Positions 13,101 to 22,888 of a stretch of 64,000 bases of DNA are shown one piece after another. Both the position numbers and the translations under genes were made by a program. Each line of letters starts with the position of its first letter. Position 1 is the stretch's first letter. The stretch spans positions 68,812,659-68,876,658 of the forward strand of contig CM049313.1 in the NCBI GenBank assembly GCA_026874595.1, written 5' to 3'. Origin of the DNA: Sipunculus nudus (lineage: Eukaryota > Annelida > Sipuncula > Golfingiida > Sipunculidae). Under the pieces are notes generated by a model. It did not search any database, was not told the DNA's origin, and saw nothing but the letters and a program-made list of their open reading frames with translations.

Positions 13101-14421
13101 CGAACAGATGGACACTGTGCAAACATGGTTGCAGGTAGTGCCACCATTTCTTGTGTATGTTATAAAGCTCTCCTAGGGCTACATTTGTGCAAAAAAATTT
13201 TCCTGATCGGTCAAACGGTTCCCGAGATATGAGCTTGGATGTCTGCAGCGTAAACGTGAATGTAGGTGGCGCCACCTGTCATAAAATCAGAAAAGCTATC
13301 CAGGATGTATACGCATGCCGAATTTCAGGTGAATTAGTCAAATCAGTGCAGAGATATGAGTGATTTTAACCCAAGGCAGACGAACAGATGGACACTGTGC
13401 AAACATGGTTGCAGGTGGCGCCACCATTTTTTGTGTATGTTATAAAGCTCTCCAAGGGCTACATTTGTGCAAAAAAATTTTCCTGATCGGTCAAACGGTT
13501 CCCGAGATATGAGCTTGGATGTCTGCAGCGTAAACGTGAATGTAGGTGGCGCCACCTGTCATAAAATCAGAAAAGCTATCCAGGATGTATACGCATGCCG
13601 AATTTCAGGTGAATTAGTCAAATCACTGCAGAGATATGAGTGATTTTAACCCAAGGCAGACGAACAGATGGACACTGTGCAAACATGGTTGCAGGTGGCG
13701 CCACCATTTCTTGTGTATGTTATGAAGCTCTCCAAGGGCTACATTTGTGCAAAAAAATTTCCTGATCCGTCAAACGGTTCCCGAGATATGTGGGTTTATG
13801 TGTGAAAACAGACGCACAAACGGACGCAGAGCGCAGAGGAAAGGTCAGAGGTCAAAACAAAATCGGGGCGCAGCAGTTCACATGTGACCCGAACATAATC
13901 TCGGGTTTCGTAAAATTCCGCCCAGCGGTTACGGAGGAGTTCTCCGGACACCTACGCGGCGGCGGCGGCGGCGGCGTGCAGCTGAAAACATAGTATCCGG
14001 AAAACTCTGTTTTGGCGGATACAATTATATTATACATTATGTAAGAAAGGGCTGTTAAAGCCGGGACCGCTGCTGAACCACGTGACCGATGATGGCATTC
14101 ACAGATACACACTGAATAATTTAAGATTATTTTAATTATAGGGCTATGGACGAGGTTCCTCGTGGTACCCCACCTGGGGCGTCTGACCCCCTGCCCGTGG
14201 GTGACACCCCGGAGGGTAAGGACACCGTGTACTTCACCGTGACAGACCGCACGGGTAACGCCTGCTCGTTCATTCAGAGGTAAACAGATGTAAACAGGGT
14301 TATAAATTTTGAAAAGGGGAGCTTTTAAAGTTTTATTCAAATAAAAAACACCATATATATAAATAAAAATTGTTTCATATATAACCTTTTTCATGTTTAA
14401 CCTTATATAACTGGATCATAT

Positions 14422-14493
<72 letters not shown>

Positions 14494-16407
14494 CTTTCGT
14501 TTTGAATTAACACATAGACACAAGGTTACGTTGAATTATTTTTGTTTTATGAAAATATGGCCTCATGCACAATAATAATATGCGAGAGAGATGACATACA
14601 ATGTATATATATATGACATGGTGCATATACTGATGATCTAAAATCCCGTGGAAGTGGTATACATACATCACGCGCTTACAAGTGACATGGCTATGAAAGT
14701 GTACTGTCAACGTGTGAAGACAGACGAAGAAGAAACTCATTTAATTGGAGAGATTCATCTATTGGCATGCGCACTAGCAAGTATGCACTTTGCACAGAGT
14801 GCATAATAAATTAGTCTGTTCAAAAGGCGGTAAGGAAAATCTCATATACTATATTTGCCCAATGTTTCGTAGTACCAAAAGTACCAAAACTTTTTTTATT
14901 GGCCGCGCGATAATCGGACCTGGCGCAACTACCAATATAAAAGGCGACAGTAAGATGACCGACATATCCGACAAATTTCTTCCCGTGTTCATAATAGGCC
15001 GACGCTGATTATTTCGCACGCTTTTTGGGAAATTCATGCAAGCGTCAGAAACTCTCATATTTACCCGACAAACCCCACCAGTTTTTTTTGTCAAAAGCCC
15101 AAATGTTCCGAGCTTTAGGTTAAACGTTTATTTGTAATATAATTGCATTTTGAACTCGGTAACTTGTTAACATCTATTATAAAGAATTCAACAATAAACA
15201 ATGCACAAAATATAGCCTGTGTTTGTATACAAATTTTTGTGCAAGGAAACCTGTGTGGTTCAGTCACGAGCAGCAATGCATGATCGTTGATTATATACTT
15301 AACCGAGGAGCAAAAACACTCGTAGCATGAAAATGCAGGGTCGTAGCCTGAATTTATTCTGAGAGGGTGGGTGGGTGGGGATAGTAAACTCTTTGTCAGT
15401 TCGAAAAATAACGAGGGGTCGTAGCCCCCGACGGGGGAGGGGTTGGGAGGGGGAAAGCCCCCTTCCACGTTGTGCAATGTTTTTTTAAATACATGCTTTA
15501 CATTGGCATTTCTGTGGGTATTGTTCTTATAATATAAGCTCTAAACACAGACACTTTATTTTTATTCACAGGGTGCTTTTTATCCTGCTTTCTTTTTTAA
15601 CTTTCTTTCAGAAACTGTCATCATTTTTCTGCCCCTTAGAATGCCCATATTTCGGGGGGGGGGGGGGGCAGCCAGGGAGGCTACGGTACTGAAGTGCCTT
15701 TTCAATGTAAATTCCTAATACATTATTATTACAGCTATCTTAATTTTTTATACTGTGAGTACATAGACTTATTTTTGTGCAGTAATTACATGGGATTTTA
15801 TTTTTATACAGCTATACACTGGATTTTATTTTTTATATATAGTAACGGCATGGCATTTTTTTCTATGCCAGTTATAACTATACATTTGATTTCATTGTTT
15901 ATATCTAGTAACTATGCGGGATTCGGAACCGGGATAGTGCCGGAGGGCTGCGGATTTACTCTACAAAACAGAGCTAACAACTTCTCCCTGGAGCCAAATC
16001 ACCCCAACGTGCTGGCGCCTAACAAGAGGCCGTACCATACCATCATTCCCTGCATGGTCACCAACACACAAACGGGTGTGTGTATAACAGATACATTTCC
16101 TAATTGATAGTTCATACTCTTACAATAAGTTTCTCCAGTGGATGTCCATTGACATTTCATGATTAGTCTCTCAAATTTAAATATTATCACACAGTGTACC
16201 ACTTGCTTTGATAATTATATTTTATAGAAAATTAACGAAACTCACCAACCAATAGGCAGATACTTTTTAATTGTTCATTCCTTTTATAACTTAGTTGTAA
16301 CTTACATTTTATACCAGGTAAGCCAATTTATACATAAATAATATGTGCCAGCATCTCTTTCTGGAACAGACTATAGTTCTAACATAATCTCTGAACCAGA
16401 CACATAT

Positions 16408-16439
<32 letters not shown>

Positions 16440-18695
16440 GACAGACATACAGACAGACACAGACAGAGAGAGGGGAGAGGGAGAATGTGTGTGTGCGTGT
16501 GTGTGTGTGTGAGAGAGAGCGAGAGAGAGAGAGAGAGAGAGAGAGAAGATACCAAACCCAGGAGAATACGTCCTTAAAAGTTGCTTTCAATGAATATTAA
16601 TTTTTCAGCTTTTAAAGTGGTATAGATATTACTCGAACTCCTCATAAAAAAGGTTGTTAATTATCAGACCACTAAAAGGTTGGCCAACAACACACTTCTT
16701 CATGTTGTAGCCGATGGAAAGATACCTGAAAATTGTGCAAACGGAAATCTCGTCTCCATAGGGTTACTGATGGTTAATTCAGCGTGTGATCTTATTTTGA
16801 AGTATTTTATTCTATATCATATTGTCTTAATTATCTGCCTGTGTCCTTTTAGGTGACCTTGAGGCGTCGTACGGCGTGATGGGAGGTTTCATGCAGCCGC
16901 AGGGTCACGTGCAGGTTTTCCTCAACATGGCGGTGTTCGGCATGACGCCACAGGAAGCGCTGGATAAACCTCGTTATCGAGTCACGTCTGCTGGAGCGTA
17001 CGTATTGTAATTTTGTCTTTAAACAAAAGTTCTTCCTTTTTCGCATGAAAGATAATCAAAGAACAAAGAACGGATGAACGTCCAGTGTTGTCCACCCCAA
17101 AAGGCCTGGGTCGATCTATATTTAATACACAAGAGCAATAATGGAAAAGGGGACGTTTGCCACAAGATGGCACCCCTATCGTCTCTCTGTATAATCAGGT
17201 CACGTACAGTATAAAAACGTTAATTAATAAAATCCATTTGGGCAGCTTTATAACTAATTTATGATGTAAAATGTTCTTCCTCTGGCAGTCTGCTACCCAC
17301 ACAAGGTAACCAGAGCGAGAAAAGTGTTGGTCTAAATGCAGAGAAGCCGAAATGTTCCCTACCAGCATTAAAAAAAAACAAGCATTTGGACACCATGCCT
17401 TTGATCGGCCATAAATGATAAATAAATGTCGATTTTGTTTGAGATAGATTCAACGAAACATTATACAAATCAAACAATGGGGTCTTTTTAATGCCACCTG
17501 GGATAATAGCTAGAGCCAATTAGAGCAAGCCAGACTATTCTGTTGTCGCCCTTTGGCTCATTGAACAGACTCATTAAAAATTAACAGAACTAAATATAGT
17601 GACTGTCACTCATTTGGAGATATACCACATGATGTTTGCCTATGTAAATTTCATTGATTAGAAATTAGGCAACGACGTAGATTATTCTTGTGAGACGAAG
17701 ATTTTTTTAAATCCATTTCAAATCGTTGTACCCCAGGCCGTGAAGGGCATGCTTGTTTCTCTCATATTCTTGGCCCGAACAAAACCCTTTATAAATATAA
17801 TATTAAATAGGAATTATTGTACACACGTCAGTCTACGGAAAAAAAGAAATGATCTATCCGTGCAGCCGTATTAAACCAACATTTTCATTGCCCAGTTGGA
17901 CTTTGTACATACAATAGCCATGCCGAACATCCTTAATATTTATAATAATAATAAAAATAAAAATAACAATAATAATATAGAAATAGAGTGGGTTGTAAAG
18001 TGGCCCGTCTGAGACCGGTGGTTTTATTTTCGGGTCTACCGGTTTCCTCCTATCGGGCGCCAACATCCGATATCTATTTAAAATAAATTAAGTTTAACTA
18101 ATAATAATTATATGGAATCCTGTCACGGATACGGGCAATGATACGTAATTAGCGTAAACTTATACAGTGCCGCGATGCTTGATTTGAGGCGTAATTTGTG
18201 AAATCACGATTGAAAAAGTTCTTAAAAATATACAGTATATTTTCTTATATTTGATATTTAACAATCTTGGAGGCAAAAATATCATTCGAAATCTTCATAT
18301 TTGGCGCCAGATACATCTTCCCACACGTGGAAATAGTTCTATTAAAGATATGCATTTTCATATCTGTTTCCGGACAAATGGAAACACAATTTATATCCCT
18401 ATTTCTGTATATTATCAGATTTCTAAGTTGCATTCCTGCTTTCTGTAGTAACCCTGTGGGTGCAGTAACAATTGAAGAGGGAGTGGCCCAGGAGGCTGTC
18501 GATGCACTCGTCCAGAAGGGTCACAGTGTCTCCTTCCCGGCCACTGGGCATTCGCGTGGTGGATTTGGACGTGGTCATGTGATCACAAAAGGGGCATGGT
18601 GGTTACCAGAGAACCGAGTTGACACAGTCAATGACCCGCAAGTGTGGTGGGCAGGAAGTGATGCAAGAGCAGACGGACTGGCCGTTGGGTATTGA
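981..18695 (+). CDS. Gamma-glutamyltransferase family protein, YwrD-like glutathione hydrolase proenzyme (10 exons, N-terminal exon missing)
   Basis: Join of 981-1134, 2199-2352, 3125-3215, 3564-3679, 7554-7794, 11739-11910, 14142-14279, 15909-16075, 16853-16997 and 18449-18695. All introns are GT-AG and every phase matches, giving about 540 residues and a TGA stop, close to the usual 520-600 of the family. Seen in order: [18 protein letters not shown] and GIGGDGF (large-subunit N-terminal signature), [55 protein letters not shown], the small-subunit start [36 protein letters not shown] and [15 protein letters not shown]. Family knowledge: the proenzyme cleaves itself before a Thr that becomes the nucleophile for gamma-glutamyl bond hydrolysis or transfer; here that Thr is codon 14224-14226. 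The C-terminus ([20 protein letters not shown]) fits the YwrD-like branch rather than classical GGT1. The reading frame has no breaks, so the gene is probably functional. True substrate and location are unknown; no signal peptide can be judged without the first exon. Confidence 0.93.
2199..2352 (+). CDS. GGT-like gene, exon B
   Basis: The acceptor is a T-run followed by CAG (2191-2198). The first base completes a Ser codon; then [25 protein letters not shown] and NFGSGT, the family's substrate-pocket strand and 'VPGxxxG/AW' region. The donor is ACT|GTAAGT and the exon ends on a whole codon. It keeps frame with exon A (LNGSGRCPAA). Confidence 0.92.
3125..3215 (+). CDS. GGT-like gene, exon C
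   Basis: The acceptor is TGTGCAG. The exon encodes [20 protein letters not shown] and then [10 protein letters not shown], matching the conserved 'PAIxLAExGFPVS' segment. The donor is CTCA|GTAAGT, leaving one base of a Ser codon completed by exon D. Confidence 0.92.
3564..3679 (+). CDS. GGT-like gene, exon D
   Basis: The acceptor is TTTCCAG. The exon encodes [20 protein letters not shown] and then [18 protein letters not shown], matching the family's 'P..G....NP.LA.TL' block. The donor is AGG|GTCGGT, weaker than the others (GTCGGT) but the only one joining in phase to exon E. Confidence 0.88.
5251..5259. repeat. Target-site duplication, left copy (GATGAAAAC)
   Basis: Nine bases identical to 7514-7522, directly abutting the terminal inverted repeat at 5260. 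Confidence 0.85.
5260..7513. mobile_element. Mutator-like (MULE-type) non-autonomous element in intron 4
   Basis: A 2.25-kb element has terminal inverted repeats of about 275 bp: the left arm 5260-5537 (starting GGCAATAGATAAAACTCGG) is matched in reverse at about 7237-7513 (ending CCGAGTTTTATTAATTGCC). Each arm carries subrepeats of CGGAAGTCGGAAGCC. It is flanked by a perfect 9-bp direct repeat GATGAAAAC at 5251-5259 and 7514-7522. Long arms plus a 9-bp duplication are the hallmark of Mutator-like elements. The interior (5540-7230) is extremely AT-rich with no transposase frame (the 62-aa frame at 6458 is low complexity), so it is non-autonomous. The left arm has an extra CGGAAG block relative to the right. 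Confidence 0.85.
7514..7522. repeat. Target-site duplication, right copy (GATGAAAAC)
   Basis: Directly abuts the right inverted repeat at 7513. Only 31 bp remain between this copy and exon E, so the insertion sits just upstream of the branch-site region. Confidence 0.85.
7554..7794 (+). CDS. GGT-like gene, exon E (donor end is the source of the minisatellite)
   Basis: The acceptor is ATCACTCAG with a branch-site-like TCTAATC at 7541-7547. The exon encodes [52 protein letters not shown] and AYDLQ. The donor is CAAG|GTAAGG, phase 1. A Mutator-like element ends 40 bp upstream, and the tandem array that follows is made of copies of this exon's last 33-36 bp plus donor. Confidence 0.93.
7795..11535 (+). 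repeat. Minisatellite derived from the exon E / intron 5 boundary
   Basis: Two unit types. Type A (49 bp, some 48) carries CCTCAATATACTAGAGGCAC and CATGATCTTCAAGGTAAACG. Type B (51 bp) carries TACATAATATATAAAAGAGG and CGTACGATCTTCAAGGTAAA. Block layout: degenerate units 7795-7994, about 9 A to 8433, exactly 4 B (8434-8637), exactly 24 A (8638-9813), exactly 32 B (9814-11445), degenerate units to about 11535. Inside blocks the units are almost identical; one B unit near 10811 differs. In the exon's frame the A unit reads [10 protein letters not shown], matching the exon's [11 protein letters not shown], and the following GGTAA is the donor. Confidence 0.95.
11575..11705 (+). repeat. GAT/AAT trinucleotide-rich stretch
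   Basis: Imperfect GATGAT, AATAAT and GATTAT runs lie between the minisatellite and exon F. No coding signal. Confidence 0.7.
11739..11910 (+). CDS. GGT-like gene, exon F
   Basis: The acceptor is TGTTGTAG at 11731-11738. The first two bases complete an Ala codon; then [37 protein letters not shown] and YAAQRRGLI, the conserved 'HrliEAxRLaFAD...DP' helix of the large subunit. The donor is CCT|GTAAGT, leaving CT. The neighbouring CAG at 11722-11724 was rejected because it gives a stop in frame. Confidence 0.92.
12254..14022 (+). mobile_element. F1 array element (hairpin-ended, Helitron/HINE-like) in intron 6
   Basis: The 5' end TAGAATACGGG is followed by a hairpin GTAGTCG-ACAAG-CGACTAC and GTATCCGCC (about 12283). 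The 3' end is a hairpin ending GGCGGATAC (14022), the reverse complement of the 5' GTATCCGCC, so the ends carry subterminal inverted repeats. Inside is a tandem array with a period of about 280 bp, each period holding two GGTGGCGCCACC palindromes at alternating 152/128-bp spacing (about 12428, 12579, 12704, 12856, 12984, 13135, 13264, 13416, 13545, 13697). A GACGCACAAACGGACGCAG tract precedes the 3' end. No transposase is encoded; the open frames of 70-93 aa restart every 278 bp out of frame. Confidence 0.75.
14142..14279 (+). CDS. GGT-like gene, exon G (autoprocessing site and nucleophile)
   Basis: The acceptor is TTAATTATAG. The exon holds the variable, Pro/Gly-rich linker ([20 protein letters not shown]) and then [20 protein letters not shown]. 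By comparison with the family (TTHYSVVD in the bacterial enzyme), self-cleavage should fall before the Thr encoded at 14224-14226, which becomes the N-terminal nucleophile of the small subunit. The donor is CAGAG|GTAAAC, phase 2. Confidence 0.92.
14418..14491. repeat. (AT)n microsatellite
   Basis: A nearly pure AT dinucleotide run of about 74 bp in intron 7, broken once by TAAATA. Confidence 0.95.
15361..15475 (+). other. G-quadruplex-prone stretch in intron 7
   Basis: GGGTGGGTGGGTGGGG at 15365-15380 is a perfect short-loop quadruplex motif. A second G-rich block with runs of 5, 4, 3 and 5 G lies at about 15433-15453 beside C5/G5 inverted runs. It is on the transcribed gene's coding strand. 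Confidence 0.6.
15909..16075 (+). CDS. GGT-like gene, exon H
   Basis: The acceptor is TATATCTAG. The exon encodes [40 protein letters not shown] and [10 protein letters not shown]: the family's 'GFGSGi...G..LqNR' and 'P.KRPyHTiiP' blocks that form the small-subunit active-site wall. The donor is ACGG|GTGTGT. Other GT positions in this GTGTGT run are possible, but 16075 restores T-G-D with exon I. Confidence 0.9.
16408..16547. repeat. Compound (GA)n/(GT)n microsatellite
   Basis: GA runs, a GACA-rich middle, a GTGTGT run and a second GA run in intron 8. The 64- and 93-aa frames across it on both strands are low-complexity artefacts. Confidence 0.95.
16853..16997 (+). CDS. GGT-like gene, exon I
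   Basis: The acceptor is TCCTTTTAG. The exon encodes [40 protein letters not shown] and YRVTS. The MGG within [14 protein letters not shown] is the expected oxyanion Gly-Gly motif, and QALD-PR-like residues follow as in the family. The donor is GGAGC|GTACGT, phase 2. Confidence 0.93.
17936..17982. repeat. TAA/AAT-rich microsatellite
   Basis: Imperfect AATAATAAT and AAAAATAAC run within intron 9. The rest of intron 9 (16998-18448) shows no repeat family or exon. Confidence 0.6.
18449..18695 (+). CDS. GGT-like gene, last exon
   Basis: The acceptor is CTTTCTGTAG. The exon encodes [60 protein letters not shown] and LAVGY with stop TGA at 18693-18695. The 'FGRGH-I...W.GSD.RaDG.AvG' ending is typical of YwrD-like members. 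The longer open frame upstream to 18267 is intron read-through. Confidence 0.93.
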
Positions 18696-20220
18696 TCATT
18701 GATCAAAAACTTATAATCCAAGCGTGAAATAAGGGGCAACGATACCCGTATCTTCCCCTTCTGGACACTGAAAAAGTAGATGTGGGCAGTGCCCATCTTA
18801 TGCATGAACAATTTTCCAATATTTACTCAATATTAACATTGAATTATTTAATCTATATTTTGTGCAGACACATGTAAATCATATTCCTATCATCTAAGTA
18901 TTTTGTGGAATTAACTTTCATTATATTTTGTTCTTCGCTGCATTTTTCAAATACCGAAGGACTGGAAAAGTCTTCAGCCGGTGGTACTTTGATTCGGGTG
19001 ACAGACTTTCATAGACCGGGTGTTTTTTTTTTTTTTTTTTTTTCATATAACTTTCTAGACCGTTGCTTTGGGTACACAGATAGTATAAATAGGTAAAAAT
19101 GTATTGCATATTATTCAAAGTTCTGTGCCACACTGACCGCCTTATGGTTTTGTGGCACGCGGTATCATTTCTCCAACCCTTTGCACGGTATGCGCAGTAT
19201 AACTTCCCTCCCCATTCACTAGCGTCACCTAGTGGCGATGACTGGCACTGAGCTCGGATCCATAAAAAGACATGCAAGAGATTTTGCCACATCTTAAAGA
19301 ATAAAAAAATTAAATATAAATATATAAAAAAAGAAAATATATAAAGTGGTCCAATAGTCAGGACGCTCAGTTGTTAAGTATTATCTGTATCAATAAGGGC
19401 TAACATTAGTAACTGTTACTCATTTTTTCAGATCTAGCACATTTGTTCAAATTTTTACAGATTACAGAAAAATATGTTTGCATGGTTAAAGTACAGATTC
19501 TTAAGGGAAAATATATGATGGAATCACTGGTATCATATATAGGATAAAGTTATCTAAGATCAACATGTATGGAGAATTTCAAGGTAATTAATGTGTGAAT
19601 TTTCGGGATATTGATGCCAATGGTAGCATCAACAGTCTTATGCAACTCTTAAATTATCAATTATCAATATGCACACAAAGTTTAAGATAATACATGAGCA
19701 AAGATTGTAGAAAATGACACAAGTGCAATATATTTGCAATTTCAACATGCAAGCAAAATTACATAAACGACTAATAGGAGACACATCTATTCTAATTCAG
19801 CAGATATAACCATCCATGGTCGTAACAAAACCGTTTTAAGGCATTACATGAATCCACAGCTGTTTAATTGAAACACCTGTGAATTCAATATCATTTGGAA
19901 ATTAGATGATACGAAAACAATGCGTTAATAAATGTTTAACCAGAAAGCACTCACAGCGCGCACACCGCGGCAAACACCTGATCCGCATTCAGGCCCGCCT
20001 CAATATTTTACAAGCCCATATCTAGACATTCCACATTAATTCCTTGAATGAATCGAAATCATTATTTGATATCGACTGTCATCATAATTTGAACCAAATG
20101 CCATCTTGTCATTTAATCCTTCAACTAAAGTTCAGTGAAAACCATTAAGAACATTTGAAGATTTTGTGTTGTGAAAAACTAATAAAGATGTATAATTCCT
20201 GTTGTTTTGTGTAAGCTGTG
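18696..20220. other. 3' flank of the GGT-like gene
   Basis: Probable 3' UTR and intergenic DNA. A candidate poly(A) signal AATAAA lies at 19300-19305, about 600 bp after the stop. A T23 run is at about 19022-19043. No further exon or known repeat was seen. Confidence 0.4.
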
Positions 20221-20878
20221 TGTTACATGTATCTGTTAATAATGCGCAGGCATTCTGATTTGTGTTAGGCGCTAACTCTGTTCGTTGCTATGGGAGCAGC
20301 GCGAGTTTGGCTCTGGCTTGCGTGTGAAGTGTGAAACGTGGAGACACAGCGTTCTTTGTGTTGTAGATGATTCGGGTCTGTTCAGGCGCTGTAGGCGCAC
20401 GTGTATCGTTGTTCTTTGGAATGTTCGTGAATATGGAAGTTTCTTGGGTTCTATAAAGCTATAAATAGGGGCTGTGTTTAGAGCCGGGAGAGAGAAAAAA
20501 ATCCAGCGGACACGGAAGAGTGTTAGGGTTTTTTTGGACCTTTCCGATAATGGCAGAACTTACAGATCTTCAAAGAATTTATGCAGACTTTATACACGGA
20601 TTGTCTTCAGTAAGCCATTGAGATTATTCCCAGAACTTCACTTTGGATTACAACAGATTGTTTTTGCGATTGAATCGGACTATTCTCTGAGAAGATTTAC
20701 GTGAACTGTTCATCTGGATTATTTGTGTTAAAGGACTCTTGTTGAGCTGTGACAGTGGTGGTATCCAGAAATCAGAGCCGGACACTCTGTTACTGTACAT
20801 GTTTTTTGTTGTTATACTGTGTAATTGTTTTGATTTAGTGTATTGTAATGTTAGGTTTGTTCAAAGAATAAATTATAA
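20221..20878 (+). mobile_element. LTR-like unit (TATA box, short ATG frame, AATAAA)
   Basis: The block opens TGTTACATGTATC, carries a strong TATA box (CTATAAATAGGGG at about 20458) and ends with AATAAA near 20868. About 410 bp separate TATA and poly(A) signal, as in U3-R of a long terminal repeat. After TATA an ATG at 20550 reads MAELTDLQRIYADFIHGLSS and then a GTAAGC donor-like site. No second LTR, primer-binding site or polymerase was found, so it would be solo or truncated. It could instead be an orphan promoter and first exon. Confidence 0.35.
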
Positions 20879-21576
20879 CTAGAATACGGGTAGTCGACAT
20901 GCGACTACATGTATCCGTCAAAATCGTCGGACGGGTGAAGTGAGGCATGGATTGAGTGGCAAGGGGAAATATAGTTAGATGTGTTACATATTAGCATGGA
21001 TGTCTGCCACGTAAACATGATTGTAGGTGGCGCCACCTGTTATTTGAACGAGAAACCATCCAAGATGTATACACATGCAAAATTTCAGGTTAAAAAGTCA
21101 AAACACTGCCGAGATATGAGATTTTATCCCACAGCAGACAAACAGATGGACGCTTTGCAAAAATGGTTGCAGGTAGCGCCACCATTTTTTGTGTATGATA
21201 AAGAGCTATGTGAGATCCAAACACATGGGAAACTTCAGGAAAATACGTCAAACCAGTCCAAAGATATTAGCATGGATATCTGCAGCATGAACTTGAATGT
21301 AGGTGGCGCCACCTGTCACAAAATTAGAAAAGCTTTCCATGATGTATAAGCATGCCAAATATCAGGTGTATAAGTCAAACCACTGCCGAGATATGAATGA
21401 TTTTAAACCAAGTCAAACTAACAGATGAACGCTGTGCAAAAATGGTTGCAGGTGGCGCCATCAGTTTCTAGTATGATAAAGAGCTATGTGAGGTCTAAAC
21501 ACATGCAAATTTTCAGGAAGATACGTCAAACCAGTCCGGAGATATAGGCATGGATGTCTTCAGCGTGAACGTGATT
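20879..21576 (+). mobile_element. F1 array element, truncated copy
   Basis: It starts CTAGAATACGGGTAGTCGAC with the family hairpin, followed by about five GGTGGCGCCACC-type cores (one GGTAGCGCCACC, one ending CCATCA). It breaks off around 21576 without the GGCGGATAC end and joins F2'-type sequence. Confidence 0.7.
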
Positions 21577-22888
21577 AAAAATGCCACAACATGGCATCTA
21601 CAAGATTATTCCTTGAATCACTATTTAAAAGTTTTGCACATTGGAGATTTCAGTACACGCCTAATTTTATTCACTGAAATGAAATAAAAGTTTCAGTAAA
21701 TTTGATAAAATAAAAACATCTATTTAAATAAAGTATACACACTGTTGGTTGAATGAGGGACAAACAATATCATCATGCTAATTACTATCTCAGCTATAAT
21801 TTATTACTGGAATTAATAGTCAATTTCACACCTGGTGAAGTTTTTACTCTTCTGAAGTAAGGAATTACTTATCTGATGAACATCCACACTTTCATACCAA
21901 TACACCACTTTGTGGACACAATTCCATATTCACTTTAATCATTGTAACCCTGGTTGTACAATACAAAATCTAAAATGTAGCATAGCCAAGAATAAAATAA
22001 AATACAGAAAATTATAACATTCATCTAGTTAATGCACCATCTGGGGGACGGGGGAGTGCAGGGGAGTGGGGAAGCCTGCTAGTAGTGGCCAAGCTGAGCA
22101 AAGGCAAGCTGCCTGGGGTCAGTTACATAATGCAAATGAAGGCTGTACTACCAGGTGGGCTAGATGTAAACAACACTTGACATGGTTTATGGAAACAGGA
22201 ATTAAAGATACTCCTTTCAATCAATTCCTTTGAAATTTCAGATTTTAAAAGATTATATCCTTATGTATATATGTTGTGAAAATTAAATCAAGAGTGCTTA
22301 CAGGGAAAAAACGTGCCATTGCAAAAGTTGGACAAAATTTAAGGTATTGATTTTTTATTTATGCTAATAACTTGACAAATTTGCAAAATTCAGATCTAAT
22401 TTTGGGTAACAATTGAATCTTAATTAAATAAAGTTATATTCCTGAAAAAAGTCTCTAGCTTCAGCAATTCTCATGTCAGGTGAGTAAATATATTTCCTGA
22501 TTTAAAAAAAAATGTATTATATTTGGGCCCATAACTTCAAAATAATACCAAATACTGACCTAATTTTTTGGTTTGTTCATAGAAAATGTATGGAAGAATA
22601 TGAATACTAAATATGATCAAAAACAGATCAGTGGTTTTGATATAAGGCAGCCTTGAAATGGTTTTTTTAATGGAAAACGGAGGTTTTTCCTTAATATCTC
22701 GAAGGAACAAAGTCCTAATGACCCAATTTTCGGTATGGTAGGAGATTTTGGGGACATCTAATGGTATGCAAAGTTTTGGATTCGTAGGTCCAACGGTTTT
22801 AAAACGTGCCCTGTTAACGGACGGACGGCCGGACGACGGACAAAGGACCATGACAATAGCTCAGATGACTTATAGTCAGCTGAGCTAA
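21577..22888 (+). mobile_element. F2' element, 5'-truncated copy (uninterrupted paralogue)
   Basis: Matches 43205-43641 plus 45530-46260 closely but lacks the F4 insertion found there, and lacks the 51114-53004 insertion found in the third copy; the uninterrupted site is at about 21990-22030. It ends in the family 3' terminus: GACGGACGGCCGGACGACGG at about 22820, then the hairpin TAGCTCAG-A-TGAC ... GTCA-G-CTGAGCTA and AAAA (22859-22890). Confidence 0.75.

Noticed and set aside
16309-16600. Frames of Ser/Leu and Arg/Glu repeats on both strands
   Set aside because: They read through the GA/GT microsatellite.
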